A program made the position numbers and the translations under genes. A model generated the notes under the pieces. It had not been told where the DNA came from, searched no databases, and saw only the letters and a program-made list of their open reading frames with translations. Below, piece by piece: positions 44,927 through 53,057 of a stretch of 64,000 bases of DNA. The stretch's first letter is position 1; every line of letters starts with the position of its first letter. Source of the stretch: Planctomycetota bacterium (GTDB lineage: Bacteria > Planctomycetota > J058); assembly GCA_023954375.1 (NCBI GenBank), contig JAMLIC010000008.1, forward strand, positions 62,001-126,000. The letters run 5' to 3'.

Positions 44927-45751
44927 GTGGCGTTGAGCGGGCTCGACCGGGCGGCCGTGGAGCAGGCGACGGCGGGGCGGCGCCTGACCGGGCAGGCGGG
45001 CGCGGCGCTCGAGGTCCACGACGAGCTCGCCTCCACGAACGACCGCGCCGCCGCCCTGGCGGCCGGCGGCGCCGGCGAGGGCTCGCTCGTCGTGGCGGCG
45101 CGGCAGACGGCCGGCCGCGGGCGCCACGGGCGCCCCTGGGCCTCGCCGCCGGGCGGCCTCTACGCGTCGCTCGTCCTGCGGCCCGACGAGGCCATGCTCC
45201 GCCGCCTCCCGGCGACGCTCCTCGCCGGCCTGGCCGTCGCCGAGGCGATCGACGACACGACCCAGGGGGCCACGACCGAGGGCGCCCGCGCCGAGCTCAA
45301 GTGGCCCAACGACGTGTTCCTGGCCGGCCGGAAGGTCTCGGGCGTGCTGGGCGAGCTGACCCGCGACGCGCGCGGGCCGCTCCTCGTCCTGGGGATCGGC
45401 GTCAACGTGACCACCGACCCCGCCGCGCTGCCGGCCGACCTGCAGGCGACGGCGACGAGCGTGGCCCACGCCTGCGGGCGGGCGCCGGCGCCGGCGACCC
45501 TCCTGGGGGCGATCCTGGAGCGGTTCGAGGTCCACTACGACGCCGTGCGCCAGGGCGGCGGGGCCACGATCCTGGCCGCCGCGTCGGCGCGCATGCCCGT
45601 GCTCGGCAAGCCCGTGCGCGTGCGCCTGGTCGACCGCGTCCTCGAGGGGCGCGCCGCCGGCCTCAACGCCACCGGCGGGCTGGTCGTCGAGGCCGACGGC
45701 CGGCGCGAGACGGTCGTCGCCGGCGAGGTCGAGGAGGTCCGCCCGGCGTGA
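44927..45751 (+). CDS. birA: Biotin--acetyl-CoA-carboxylase ligase
   Basis: The product is about 274 aa. It attaches biotin to the biotin carrier protein of acetyl-CoA carboxylase, via biotinyl-5-AMP, in the cytosol. The catalytic core is recognised by TAGRGRHGRPWASPPGGLYASLVLRP (residues about 60-85), KWPNDVFLAGRKVSGVLGE and GIGVNV. The C-terminal BPL_C barrel is present (VLGKPVRVRLVDRVLEGRAAGLNATGGLVV). No N-terminal helix-turn-helix repressor domain is present, so it is not a bifunctional BirA. GTG at 44927 or TTG at 44933 are possible starts; TTG is better spaced from AGGGGGG. It overlaps the mutase gene by 4 bases. Confidence 0.93.
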   Translation: MALSGLDRAAVEQATAGRRLTGQAGAALEVHDELASTNDRAAALAAGGAGEGSLVVAARQTAGRGRHGRPWASPPGGLYASLVLRPDEAMLRRLPATLLAGLAVAEAIDDTTQGATTEGARAELKWPNDVFLAGRKVSGVLGELTRDARGPLLVLGIGVNVTTDPAALPADLQATATSVAHACGRAPAPATLLGAILERFEVHYDAVRQGGGATILAAASARMPVLGKPVRVRLVDRVLEGRAAGLNATGGLVVEADGRRETVVAGEVEEVRPA

Positions 45752-47397
45752 GCGAGGCCCGCACCGAGTACGACCGGCTCGTGTCGAAGGCGCTCCAGCG
45801 CTCGCCCGAGCGCGCGCCCGCGTTCACGACCGCCTCGGGCCTGCCGCGGGAGCGCGTCTACGCCCCGGCGGACCCCGACGCGGCCCTGGACGAGCGCCTC
45901 GGCTGGCCGGGGCTCTACCCGTTCACGCGCGGGATCCAGCCGACCATGTACCGCGGCCGGCACTGGACCATGCGCCAGTACGCCGGCTTCGGCTCGCCCG
46001 CGGAGACGAACGCCCGCTTCAAGGCGCTCCTCGCCGCCGGCCAGACGGGCCTGTCGGTCGCGTTCGACCTGCCGACGCAGATCGGCTACGACTCGGACGC
46101 CTCGATCGCCGCCGGGGAGGTGGGCAAGGTCGGCGTGCCGATCAGCACGCTCGACGACATGGAGGAGCTCCTCGACGGGATCCCGCTCGACGAGATCAGC
46201 ATCTCCATGACGATCAACTCGAGCGCCGCCGTGCTCCTGGCGCTGCTCGTCGCCGTGGCCCGCCGGCGCGGGCTCGACCCGGCCTGCCTGCGCGGGACGA
46301 CGCAGAACGACATCCTGAAGGAGTACGTGGCCCGCGGGACGTTCCGCTTCCCGATCGGGCCGTCCATGCGGCTGGTCACCGACACCTTCCGCTACTGCTC
46401 GACCTCGCTGCCGCGCTGGAACCCGATCTCGATCTCGGGCTACCACATCCGCGAGGCCGGCTCGACGGCGCCGCAGGAGCTGGCGTTCACCTTCGCCGAC
46501 GGGATCGCCTACGTGGAGGCCGCGCGCGCGGCCGGGCTCGACGTCGACGCCTTCATGCCGCAGCTCTCGTTCTTCTTCGCCGCGCACTCGGACCTGCTCG
46601 AGGAGGTCGCCAAGTTCCGCGCCGCCCGCCGCCTCTGGGCGCGGCTCGCGCGCGACCGCCTCGGCGCGAAGGACCCGCAGTCCTGGCGCTGCCGCTTCCA
46701 CGTGCAGACCGGCGGCGTGACGCTCACGGCGCGGCAGCCCGAGAACAACATCGTCCGCGTCGCGCTCCAGGCGCTCTCGGCGGTCCTCGGCGGCTGCCAG
46801 TCGCTGCACACCAACGGCATGGACGAGGCGCTGGCGCTGCCGACCGAGGCGTCGGCGGTGCTGGCCCTGCGCACGCAGCAGGTGATCGCCCACGAGACCG
46901 GCGTCGCCGACACGGTCGACCCGCTGGGCGGCTCGTACGCCCTGGAGGCGCTGACCGACCGCGTCGAGCAGGAGGCGACGGCGCTGCTGGAGAAGGTCGA
47001 CGCCACCGGCGGCATGATCGCGGCGATCGAGGCCGGCCTGCCCCAGCGGCTCATCCAGCAGGCGGCCTACGACCACCAGCGGGCGGTCGACGCCGGCGCG
47101 CGGGTGGTCGTCGGCGTGAACCGCTTCGAGACCGGCGAGGAGGTCCAGCCGGCGGTGTTCCGCGTCGACCCGGCGGTCGAGGAGGCGCGCGCCGCGCGCC
47201 TCGCCGAGTTCCGCGGCCGCCGCGACGAGGGGCGGGCCCGGGCCCGCCTGGCCGCCCTCGAGGCGGCGGCGAAGAAGGAGGGCGCCCCGCTCGTCGAGGC
47301 GATCGTGGACGCGGTGCTGGAGCAGGTGACGCTCGGCGAGGTCATGGGCACGCTGGCGGGCGTGTTCGGGGAGTACGCCGGTGCCGACCATTACTGA
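45748..47397 (+). CDS. Acyl-CoA mutase large subunit (methylmalonyl-CoA mutase family)
   Basis: The product is 549 aa, the TIM-barrel large subunit of a two-subunit, B12-dependent mutase. Family motifs: RGIQPTMYRGRHWTMRQYAGF (about residues 60-81), AFDLPTQIGYDSD, SISMTINSSAAVLLAL, GTTQNDILKEYVARGT, RPENNI-type ARQPENNIVRVALQALSAVLGGCQSLHTNGMDEALALPTEASA, and DPLGGSYALE. The position of the substrate-contacting Tyr in PYxTMY of methylmalonyl-CoA mutase is Gln here, so the substrate may be different. The B12-binding small subunit gene lies 2.8 kb downstream, after folP, cdaA and the ybbR-like gene. It overlaps birA by 4 bases and folP by 17 bases. Confidence 0.9.
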   Translation: MSEARTEYDRLVSKALQRSPERAPAFTTASGLPRERVYAPADPDAALDERLGWPGLYPFTRGIQPTMYRGRHWTMRQYAGFGSPAETNARFKALLAAGQTGLSVAFDLPTQIGYDSDASIAAGEVGKVGVPISTLDDMEELLDGIPLDEISISMTINSSAAVLLALLVAVARRRGLDPACLRGTTQNDILKEYVARGTFRFPIGPSMRLVTDTFRYCSTSLPRWNPISISGYHIREAGSTAPQELAFTFADGIAYVEAARAAGLDVDAFMPQLSFFFAAHSDLLEEVAKFRAARRLWARLARDRLGAKDPQSWRCRFHVQTGGVTLTARQPENNIVRVALQALSAVLGGCQSLHTNGMDEALALPTEASAVLALRTQQVIAHETGVADTVDPLGGSYALEALTDRVEQEATALLEKVDATGGMIAAIEAGLPQRLIQQAAYDHQRAVDAGARVVVGVNRFETGEEVQPAVFRVDPAVEEARAARLAEFRGRRDEGRARARLAALEAAAKKEGAPLVEAIVDAVLEQVTLGEVMGTLAGVFGEYAGADHY

Positions 47398-48253
47398 GCT
47401 ACGCGCGCGCCCGCCCGTGCCGCTCCCCGGCGGGCGGCGCCTCGACCTCGGCCGGCCGGTGGTCATGGGCGTGGTCAACGTGACGCCCGACTCGTTCTCG
47501 GACGGCGGGCGGATCGCGGACCCCGTGGCCCACGCGCGGGCCCTGGTCGCCGAGGGCGCGGCGATCATCGACGTCGGCGGCGAGTCGACGCGGCCCGGCG
47601 CGCCGCCCGTCCCCGAGGACGAGGAGCGCGCCCGCGTGCTCCCCGTGATCGAGGCGCTCGTCCGGGGCGGCCTCGGCGCGCCGATCTCGGTCGACACGCG
47701 CAAGCCCGGCGTGGCGCGCGCGGCGCTCGCGGCGGGTGCCGCGCTCGTCAACGACGTCTCCGGCCTCGCCGACCCCGACATGGCCCGCGTGGTGGCCGAC
47801 GCCGGCGCCGCCGTGATCGTCATGCACATGCAGGGCACGCCGGAGACCATGCAGGTCTCGCCCTCCTACGTCGACGTCGTGGCCGAGGTGGCGGACCTCC
47901 TCGCCGAGCGGCGCGCGCGGGCCGTCGCCGCCGGCGTCGACCCGGCCGCGGTCCTCGTCGACCCGGGGCTCGGCTTCGGCAAGACGGTCGACCACAACCT
48001 GGCGCTCCTCCGCCACCTCGAGCGCCTCGCCGAGGTCGGCCCGCTGGTGGTCGGCCTCTCGCGCAAGTCGACCCTGGGCCACCTCCTCGGCGGCCGGCCG
48101 CCCGAGGGGCGCCTCTTCGGCGGGCTCGGCGGCGCGGTGTGGGCCGCCCTCCACGGGGCCAGCGTCGTCCGCACGCACGACGTCCTGCCGACCGTCGACG
48201 CGCTGCGCGTCGTGTCCGCCATCGCGGCTCGTGAGGGCGCCCATGCTGCGTGA
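47381..48253 (+). CDS. folP: Dihydropteroate synthase
   Basis: The product is 290 aa from GTG. It joins p-aminobenzoate to dihydropterin pyrophosphate in folate synthesis. Motifs: VMGVVNVTPDSFSDGG (about 27-42), DVGGESTRPGA, VIVMHMQGTPETMQ and DPGLGFGKTVDHNLALL. It overlaps the mutase gene by 17 bases and the cdaA reading frame at its 3' end. folP beside cdaA is a recurrent arrangement outside Firmicutes as I recall, so its place here is not unusual. Confidence 0.96.
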   Translation: MPTITELRARPPVPLPGGRRLDLGRPVVMGVVNVTPDSFSDGGRIADPVAHARALVAEGAAIIDVGGESTRPGAPPVPEDEERARVLPVIEALVRGGLGAPISVDTRKPGVARAALAAGAALVNDVSGLADPDMARVVADAGAAVIVMHMQGTPETMQVSPSYVDVVAEVADLLAERRARAVAAGVDPAAVLVDPGLGFGKTVDHNLALLRHLERLAEVGPLVVGLSRKSTLGHLLGGRPPEGRLFGGLGGAVWAALHGASVVRTHDVLPTVDALRVVSAIAAREGAHAA

Positions 48254-49160
48254 GCTGGAGCGCCTGCTCAAGGACGCAGGGAACCTCTCCGAGGTCCTGA
48301 TCCTCTCGGTCCTCCTCTTCGGCCTGCTCTCCTTCCTGCGCGGCACGCGCGGCGAGGGCATGCTCAAGAGCCTCGGCTTCTTCCTCGCCGTCGGCTTCAT
48401 CGTCCTGCGCGGCCTCTCGCAGGAGTTCGAGCTGGCGCGCCTGACGCTCGTCCTCGACGCGATCTTCCAGGCGTCGGTGATCGCGCTCGTGGTGATCTTC
48501 CAGCCGGAGCTGCGCCGAGGCCTGGCGCTGAAGATCGGCGACAAGTGGTTCCAGTCGAACGTCCCCGAGCAGCAGGTGCTCGAGGAGGTGGCCACGGCCG
48601 CCGCCCGCCTCTCCAAGTCGAAGGAGGGGGCGCTCATGGCGATCGAGCGCAAGGACGGGCTCAAGAACTACATCACGACCGGCACGGTCCTCGACGCGCA
48701 GGTCAAGGCCGACCTGCTGGCGAACATCTTCTGGCCGGGCGCGCCGCTGCACGACGGCGCCGTGATCATCCAGAACGGCCGGATCGCCGCCGCCGGCTGC
48801 TTCCTGCCGCTCACCGACAACCCGGACATCAGCAAGGCGCTCGGGACGCGCCACCGGGCGGCGATCGGCCTGTCGGAGGTCGAGGACGCGCTGGTCGTCG
48901 TCGTCTCGGAGGAGACGGGGACGATCTCGCTCGCCGAGGGCGGGCGGCTCCACCGCGAGCTCGACCGCGAGTCGCTCCTGACCATGCTCAAGGAGCTCTA
49001 CCTCACCCCCGAGGACGACGACGAGCCGCCCGGCGTCGGCGCCGACCTGCCGCCCCTGCCGGGCGACCCGACCGGGACGTCGACGACGCTCGGCCCCGGG
49101 GGGGGCGGCGGCGGCGGCAAGACGACGACCCGCCACCAGCGCCGGATCGTCGGCACCTGA
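48243..49160 (+). CDS. cdaA: Diadenylate cyclase CdaA
   Basis: The product is 305 aa from ATG 48243, chosen over the GTG at 48231 because GAGGG lies 5 bases upstream. Three membrane helices (about 15-32, 40-57 and 70-92) are followed by the DAC domain with the two catalytic motifs DGAV (in LHDGAVII, about residue 170) and RHRA (in GTRHRAAIG, about residue 205), so it makes c-di-AMP from two ATP at the inner membrane. The C-terminal 45 residues are low-complexity Asp/Gly/Thr-rich. The next gene encodes a YbbR-like protein, as in the cdaA-cdaR pair of Firmicutes. Confidence 0.95.
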   Translation: MLRELERLLKDAGNLSEVLILSVLLFGLLSFLRGTRGEGMLKSLGFFLAVGFIVLRGLSQEFELARLTLVLDAIFQASVIALVVIFQPELRRGLALKIGDKWFQSNVPEQQVLEEVATAAARLSKSKEGALMAIERKDGLKNYITTGTVLDAQVKADLLANIFWPGAPLHDGAVIIQNGRIAAAGCFLPLTDNPDISKALGTRHRAAIGLSEVEDALVVVVSEETGTISLAEGGRLHRELDRESLLTMLKELYLTPEDDDEPPGVGADLPPLPGDPTGTSTTLGPGGGGGGGKTTTRHQRRIVGT

Positions 49161-49167
49161 GGCGCCC

Positions 49168-50238
49168 ATGAGAGCCCACCTGCTGAACGCGTTCCTGGCC
49201 GTCGTCTTCTCGGTGCTCATCTGGAGCGCCGTCGGCGCGCAGCTGAGCGAGACGACGACCGTCGACGTGGACTACATCATCCAGGTGCCGCCCGACGTGA
49301 CGGTGACCTACCTGGGCAAGCACGCCGCGGGCGAGCTGAAGATCCCGATCAAGGTCGAGGTCCGCGGCCCGCGCGAGGTGATCGGCCGCCTCGCCCCGGG
49401 CGACGTGCAGGCCCGGCGCACCTTCTCGCACGAGAACACGTTCCTCCGCGAGGCGCTGGCCGCCGGCGGCACGCGGACGATCGAGCTCGGCAGCTCGGAC
49501 GTCTTCGTCATGCGACCCAACGTCGAGCTCGTCTCCGCCCGGCCGAGCCCGCTGGAGGTGGCCTTCTCGCAGGTCGACGACTGGGAGACGCGCCTCCTCA
49601 GCCCGCAGCTCCTGGGGGCGCCGGCGCCCGGGTTCCGCGTGGCGAGCATCGACGTCAGGCCGCAGCGCGTGTGGGTGCGGGGGCCCGCGTCGCTCCGCGA
49701 CCGGCAGCCAGGCCCCTACGAGGTGGAGGCGGTCGACGTCACGGGCGAGCGCGTCCCGGCCGGCAAGCGCAGCATCGACCTGTCGCTGCCCCGCGCCGTG
49801 CGCACCCCGCTGGGCGTCACGTGCGACACCAAGGTGCAGGTCGTCGTCACGATCGTGCCCGAGCCCGAGGTGCGCGAGCTGCTCTTCCCCGTGAAGGTCC
49901 TCCTCTCGGCCCAGCGGGGCGGGGCCGGCGCGGCGGCCGTGGAGCCGCTCGCCGTGTCGGTGGAGCCGCGGCCGCCCGTCCAGGAGTGGTCGTGGCCGAT
50001 CCCGCTCCGCGGCGCGGCCGCCGACCTCGACGCGCTCGGCCAGCGCCTCGACCAGGACCGCCGCTCGCCGGGCTCGGTGCGCAGCCTCCCCGTCGCCTAC
50101 GTGCGCTTCGACGGCGTCCACAACCTGCCCGCAGGCACCGTCGACGACCTCGACGTCCTCGTCGTCGGCCTCCCCGAGGGGATCTCGGTCGAGGTCGGCA
50201 GCCTGCGCAAGTTCCCCATCCGCACCAGGGCCCAATGA
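49168..50238 (+). CDS. YbbR-like/CdaR-like regulator of CdaA
   Basis: The product is 356 aa. One N-terminal helix (LLNAFLAVVFSVLIWSAVG, about 5-23) anchors an extracytoplasmic region of three or so YbbR-type beta domains (about 35-120, 125-220, 230-350), which is the CdaR/YbbR arrangement. In Firmicutes the partner protein controls CdaA through contacts in or outside the membrane. It lies 7 bases after cdaA. Sequence resemblance to YbbR repeats is weak residue by residue; the assignment rests mainly on layout and neighbour. Confidence 0.82.
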   Translation: MRAHLLNAFLAVVFSVLIWSAVGAQLSETTTVDVDYIIQVPPDVTVTYLGKHAAGELKIPIKVEVRGPREVIGRLAPGDVQARRTFSHENTFLREALAAGGTRTIELGSSDVFVMRPNVELVSARPSPLEVAFSQVDDWETRLLSPQLLGAPAPGFRVASIDVRPQRVWVRGPASLRDRQPGPYEVEAVDVTGERVPAGKRSIDLSLPRAVRTPLGVTCDTKVQVVVTIVPEPEVRELLFPVKVLLSAQRGGAGAAAVEPLAVSVEPRPPVQEWSWPIPLRGAAADLDALGQRLDQDRRSPGSVRSLPVAYVRFDGVHNLPAGTVDDLDVLVVGLPEGISVEVGSLRKFPIRTRAQ

Positions 50239-50648
50239 CCGCGCCCCCCATCCGCGTCCTGATCGGCAAGCCCGGCCTCGACGGCCACAACCGCGGCGCG
50301 CGCGTGATCTGCCAGGCGCTCCGCGACGCCGGCATGGAGGTCATCTACACCGGGATCCGCCGCAGCCCCGAGCAGGTGGTCGAGGCGGCCCTCACCGAGG
50401 ACGTCGACGCGATCGGCCTGTCGAACCTCTCGGGCGCGCACCTGTCCCTCTTCCCGCGCATCGCCCGGCTCCTGCGCGACGCGGGCGTGGGCGACGACGT
50501 GCTCCTGTTCTGCGGCGGCACGATCCCGGCCGAGGACCGCCCGGCGCTGCTCGAGGCGGGCTACCAGGGGGTGTTCGGGCCGGACACGCCGCTGGAGGAG
50601 ATCGTGCGGTTCGTGCGGGAGCACGTGCGAGGGCGTCGAGGCGGTTGA
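50235..50648 (+). CDS. Cobalamin-binding small subunit of acyl-CoA mutase
   Basis: The product is 137 aa, starting with an ATG that overlaps the ybbR-like stop (ATGA). It is a single B12-binding Rossmann domain with the base-off ligand motif DGHNRGARV (His near residue 18, DxHxxG), SNLSGAHLSLFPRIA in place of SxL, and CGGTIPAEDRPALLEAGYQGVFGPDT (GG). It pairs with the 549-aa large subunit to form a B12-dependent mutase. Its position at the end of the operon keeps both subunits under one promoter, but separated by folP, cdaA and ybbR. Confidence 0.93.
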   Translation: MTAPPIRVLIGKPGLDGHNRGARVICQALRDAGMEVIYTGIRRSPEQVVEAALTEDVDAIGLSNLSGAHLSLFPRIARLLRDAGVGDDVLLFCGGTIPAEDRPALLEAGYQGVFGPDTPLEEIVRFVREHVRGRRGG

Positions 50649-50655
50649 CGCTGAC

Positions 50656-50707
50656 TCACGACGGAGGAGCAGACGGCGTGGCGCCGCCCTCTGCTCCTCC
50701 GTCGTGA
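50656..50707. terminator. Perfect 18-bp stem hairpin between converging operons
   Basis: TCACGACGGAGGAGCAGA (50656-50673) and its exact complement (50690-50707) flank a 16-base loop that itself can form a 5-bp stem (CGGCG/CGCCG). It begins 7 bases after the mutase operon stop and overlaps the last codons of the leftward WYL gene, whose stop TGA is inside the arm. There is no T-run. It is probably a bidirectional terminator. Confidence 0.7.
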
Positions 50708-51705
50708 GGCTCCGGGGCCGCCCCTCCGCCCTCGCCCAGGAACTCCGTCAGCCGCCTCACCAGCGCGTCGCGCGCCTCCGGCGGCTCGGTGATCTCGACC
50801 AGCTCGCCGTAGAGGAGCGCCTTCGACACGGCCCAGGGGATCGAGCCGCACGTCAGCTCGACCACGACCTGCCCGCCGGCGGCCTTCTCGACGCGGGCCT
50901 CGGCGTGGTCCTCGGCGGCGAAGCGGGCGATCTCCTCCTGGAAGCGCAGGCGCACCTGCTGCGTGCGCTCGCCCTTGCCGATCGCGCCGATGCGCTCGAG
51001 CGACCCGCCGAGGTCGAACCCCGGCGGGACGGCGAAGGCACCCGGGTCGCCCACGGGCGCGATGCGCGAGATCCGGTCGAGGCGGAAGGAGAGGAGCTCC
51101 TGCTTCTGCTCGCAGAAGGCGACCAGGTACTGGTTGCCGAACGCGTCGCCGCGGCCGTAGGGGCGCACCCGTCGCCCGCGCGAGACCTGCTCGCTCGAGG
51201 CCGAGTAGTAGGTGAGCTCGAGGGCGGTGCGCGAGGCCGCGGCGGCGTCGATCACCGTCAGCTTGTCGCCCACGTCCTGGGCCTTGGGCGCCTCGATCCG
51301 GCCCTCGAGGTCGGCCATCTTGCTGCCCTTGTGCCGCGGCATGAGGCGGTCGAGCGCGTCGAGGAGCTCGATCGCCGCGTCGGCCATGTCGCCGTCCTCG
51401 GCCAGCGGCAGGCGCTCGATCGCCAGGCGCAGGGCCAGCGCCTCGCGCAGCGTCAGCCGCGCCGGGCGGGCGAAGTGGCGCGCGTGGTCGACGGTGACCC
51501 AGTCGCCGTCGATGAACACCGAGATGTAGTCGCTCGGCAGGTAGGGCGGGACGCCGCAGAGCAGGATCGCGTTGAGGTCGCCCTCGAGCTCGCGCTTGCT
51601 GATCCCCAGCGTCTCCTGCAGCTCCTGCTTGGAGATCCCCCCGCGCCGCTGCAGGAGCGGGATGATCGCCAGGAGGCGGCGCAGGCGCGGGACGGGGTTG
51701 CTCAC
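50656..51705 (-). CDS. WYL domain transcriptional regulator, PafC-like
   Basis: The product is 349 aa from GTG overlapping the upstream WYL gene by 4 bases. An N-terminal winged helix (about 5-70, RLLAIIPLLQRRGGISKQELQETLGISKRELEGDL) is followed by a WYL-type domain (about 160-300), with YYSASSEQVSRGRRVRPYG and NQYLVAFCEQKQELLSFRLDRI. WYL regulators bind nucleic-acid or nucleotide-like ligands; the tandem pair resembles PafB-PafC of actinobacteria, which respond to single-stranded DNA after damage. The end of the gene lies in the terminator hairpin. No pafA or proteasome gene is seen here. Confidence 0.9.
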   Translation of the reverse strand: MSNPVPRLRRLLAIIPLLQRRGGISKQELQETLGISKRELEGDLNAILLCGVPPYLPSDYISVFIDGDWVTVDHARHFARPARLTLREALALRLAIERLPLAEDGDMADAAIELLDALDRLMPRHKGSKMADLEGRIEAPKAQDVGDKLTVIDAAAASRTALELTYYSASSEQVSRGRRVRPYGRGDAFGNQYLVAFCEQKQELLSFRLDRISRIAPVGDPGAFAVPPGFDLGGSLERIGAIGKGERTQQVRLRFQEEIARFAAEDHAEARVEKAAGGQVVVELTCGSIPWAVSKALLYGELVEITEPPEARDALVRRLTEFLGEGGGAAPEPHDGGAEGGATPSAPPS

Positions 51706-52850
51706 GGCGCCCCGCCGTCCGCGCCGGCCGACGGCCGGTAGAGCGACAGGACCTCGCGCGCCAGGTCGCGCACCGAGCCGTCGAGGTCGGGCGGGTCGAC
51801 GACGCGCAGGCGCGGCACGTAGCGCAGGAGGAAGCGCGCGAACGGCCGGCGGCGGCGCACGTCGAACTCGAGCGTCTCCCAGTCGTCGTCGCGCTCGACG
51901 ACGCGCGCCGACGGCACGAGCGCCCGCACCTCGCTGGCGACCGGCGCCTCGAAGGCCACCCGGGCCGTGAACGGCGGCTCCGCCGGCCCCGGGGCGAAGG
52001 CGGACTGCAGGTCCTGGTACTCCCAGCGCGTGCGGCCGAGGTGCTCCCGCACGCGGAAGCCGGCCGGGATCTCGTAGTCGGGCCCCTCGCCGCGCCCGGC
52101 GAGCGCCACCTCGCCGCGGAGGCGCTGGACCTTGAACACGCGCTCCGCCTGGCGCAGGTGGCACCAGCCGACGAGGTACCACGCGCCCCGGTTCCAGGCC
52201 TGGCCGGCGAAGCCCAGCCCCCAGGGGTCGACCTCGCGCGCCTGCTCCTCGTGGCGGCCGATCGAGTAGTAGCGGAAGCGCACGCGCCGGCGCCGGAACA
52301 GCGCCTCGGAGAGGAGCTCGAGGTTCCGCGCGACGACCGGGCCCCGCTCGAGCTTGGGGTCGAGGGCCTCGCGCGCCCGCTCGGGCGGCGCGGCGGCGTC
52401 GTCGTCGACGAGGTAGCCCACCTTCACGAGCGCCGTGCGCAGGTCGGTCGACAGCTCGCCGCCGCCGCCGTGGGCCCAGGCGAACAGCGCCCGCAGCACC
52501 TGCGCCGAGGCCGGCGGCAGGCGCACCTCGTCGAGGAAGTAGGCGCCGCGCGGGATCGTGTAGCCCTCGACGCCGAACGCGCCGGTCGCGTGCTCGACCG
52601 GGATCCCCATGTCGCGCAGGACCTTCTTGTCGCGCTCGAAGCGGCGCATGAGCGAGTCGCGCGTGGCCTTGTCGTTGTAGCCCGTGACCTTGCCGAGGAT
52701 CTCGGTCAGGGGGACCGGCTCGTCCGAGCGCAGGAGCACGGCGATCAGGTTGAGGATCCGCTCGCTCTTGGCCACGCGCTCGGGCGAGCCGTCGCCCGCC
52801 GCGGCGACCCCGCCGACCTCGTCGTCGTCGTCCTCGTCCTCGTCCGCCAT
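51702..52850 (-). CDS. WYL domain transcriptional regulator, PafB-like
   Basis: The product is 382 aa from ATG 52850, chosen because the in-frame region upstream is the opposite-strand reading of another gene. The N-terminus is Asp/Glu-rich (residues 1-15), followed by a winged helix (about 25-95, SERILNLIAVLLRSDEPVPLTEILGKVTGYNDKATRDSLMRRFERDKKVLRDMG). The WYL-type domain (about 150-310) carries FRYYSIGRHEEQAREVDPWGLGFAGQAWNRGAWYLVGWCHLRQAERVFKVQRL. It overlaps the PafC-like gene by 4 bases. Two tandem WYL proteins suggest a heterodimeric regulator. The strongly acidic tract resembles those of stress regulators. Confidence 0.9.
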   Translation of the reverse strand: MADEDEDDDDEVGGVAAAGDGSPERVAKSERILNLIAVLLRSDEPVPLTEILGKVTGYNDKATRDSLMRRFERDKKVLRDMGIPVEHATGAFGVEGYTIPRGAYFLDEVRLPPASAQVLRALFAWAHGGGGELSTDLRTALVKVGYLVDDDAAAPPERAREALDPKLERGPVVARNLELLSEALFRRRRVRFRYYSIGRHEEQAREVDPWGLGFAGQAWNRGAWYLVGWCHLRQAERVFKVQRLRGEVALAGRGEGPDYEIPAGFRVREHLGRTRWEYQDLQSAFAPGPAEPPFTARVAFEAPVASEVRALVPSARVVERDDDWETLEFDVRRRRPFARFLLRYVPRLRVVDPPDLDGSVRDLAREVLSLYRPSAGADGGAP

Positions 52851-53057
52851 GGCAGGGCGGTAGTCTACCCATCGCGCGCGCCACCGCCATCGGCGACCCG
52901 CTGCCCGGCGGCCCGGGCGCGCGGCGTTGCTCGGCCGCCACTTGCGCCGCCGGCCGCCCCGGGCTTCAGGCAGGGCGGGGCCCCGGCCGAAAGGCTGGAG
53001 GGGGCGACGCGGCCCCCGGCGCCGCGCCGTCCCCACCCCGCGACCCAGGAGGCCCCC

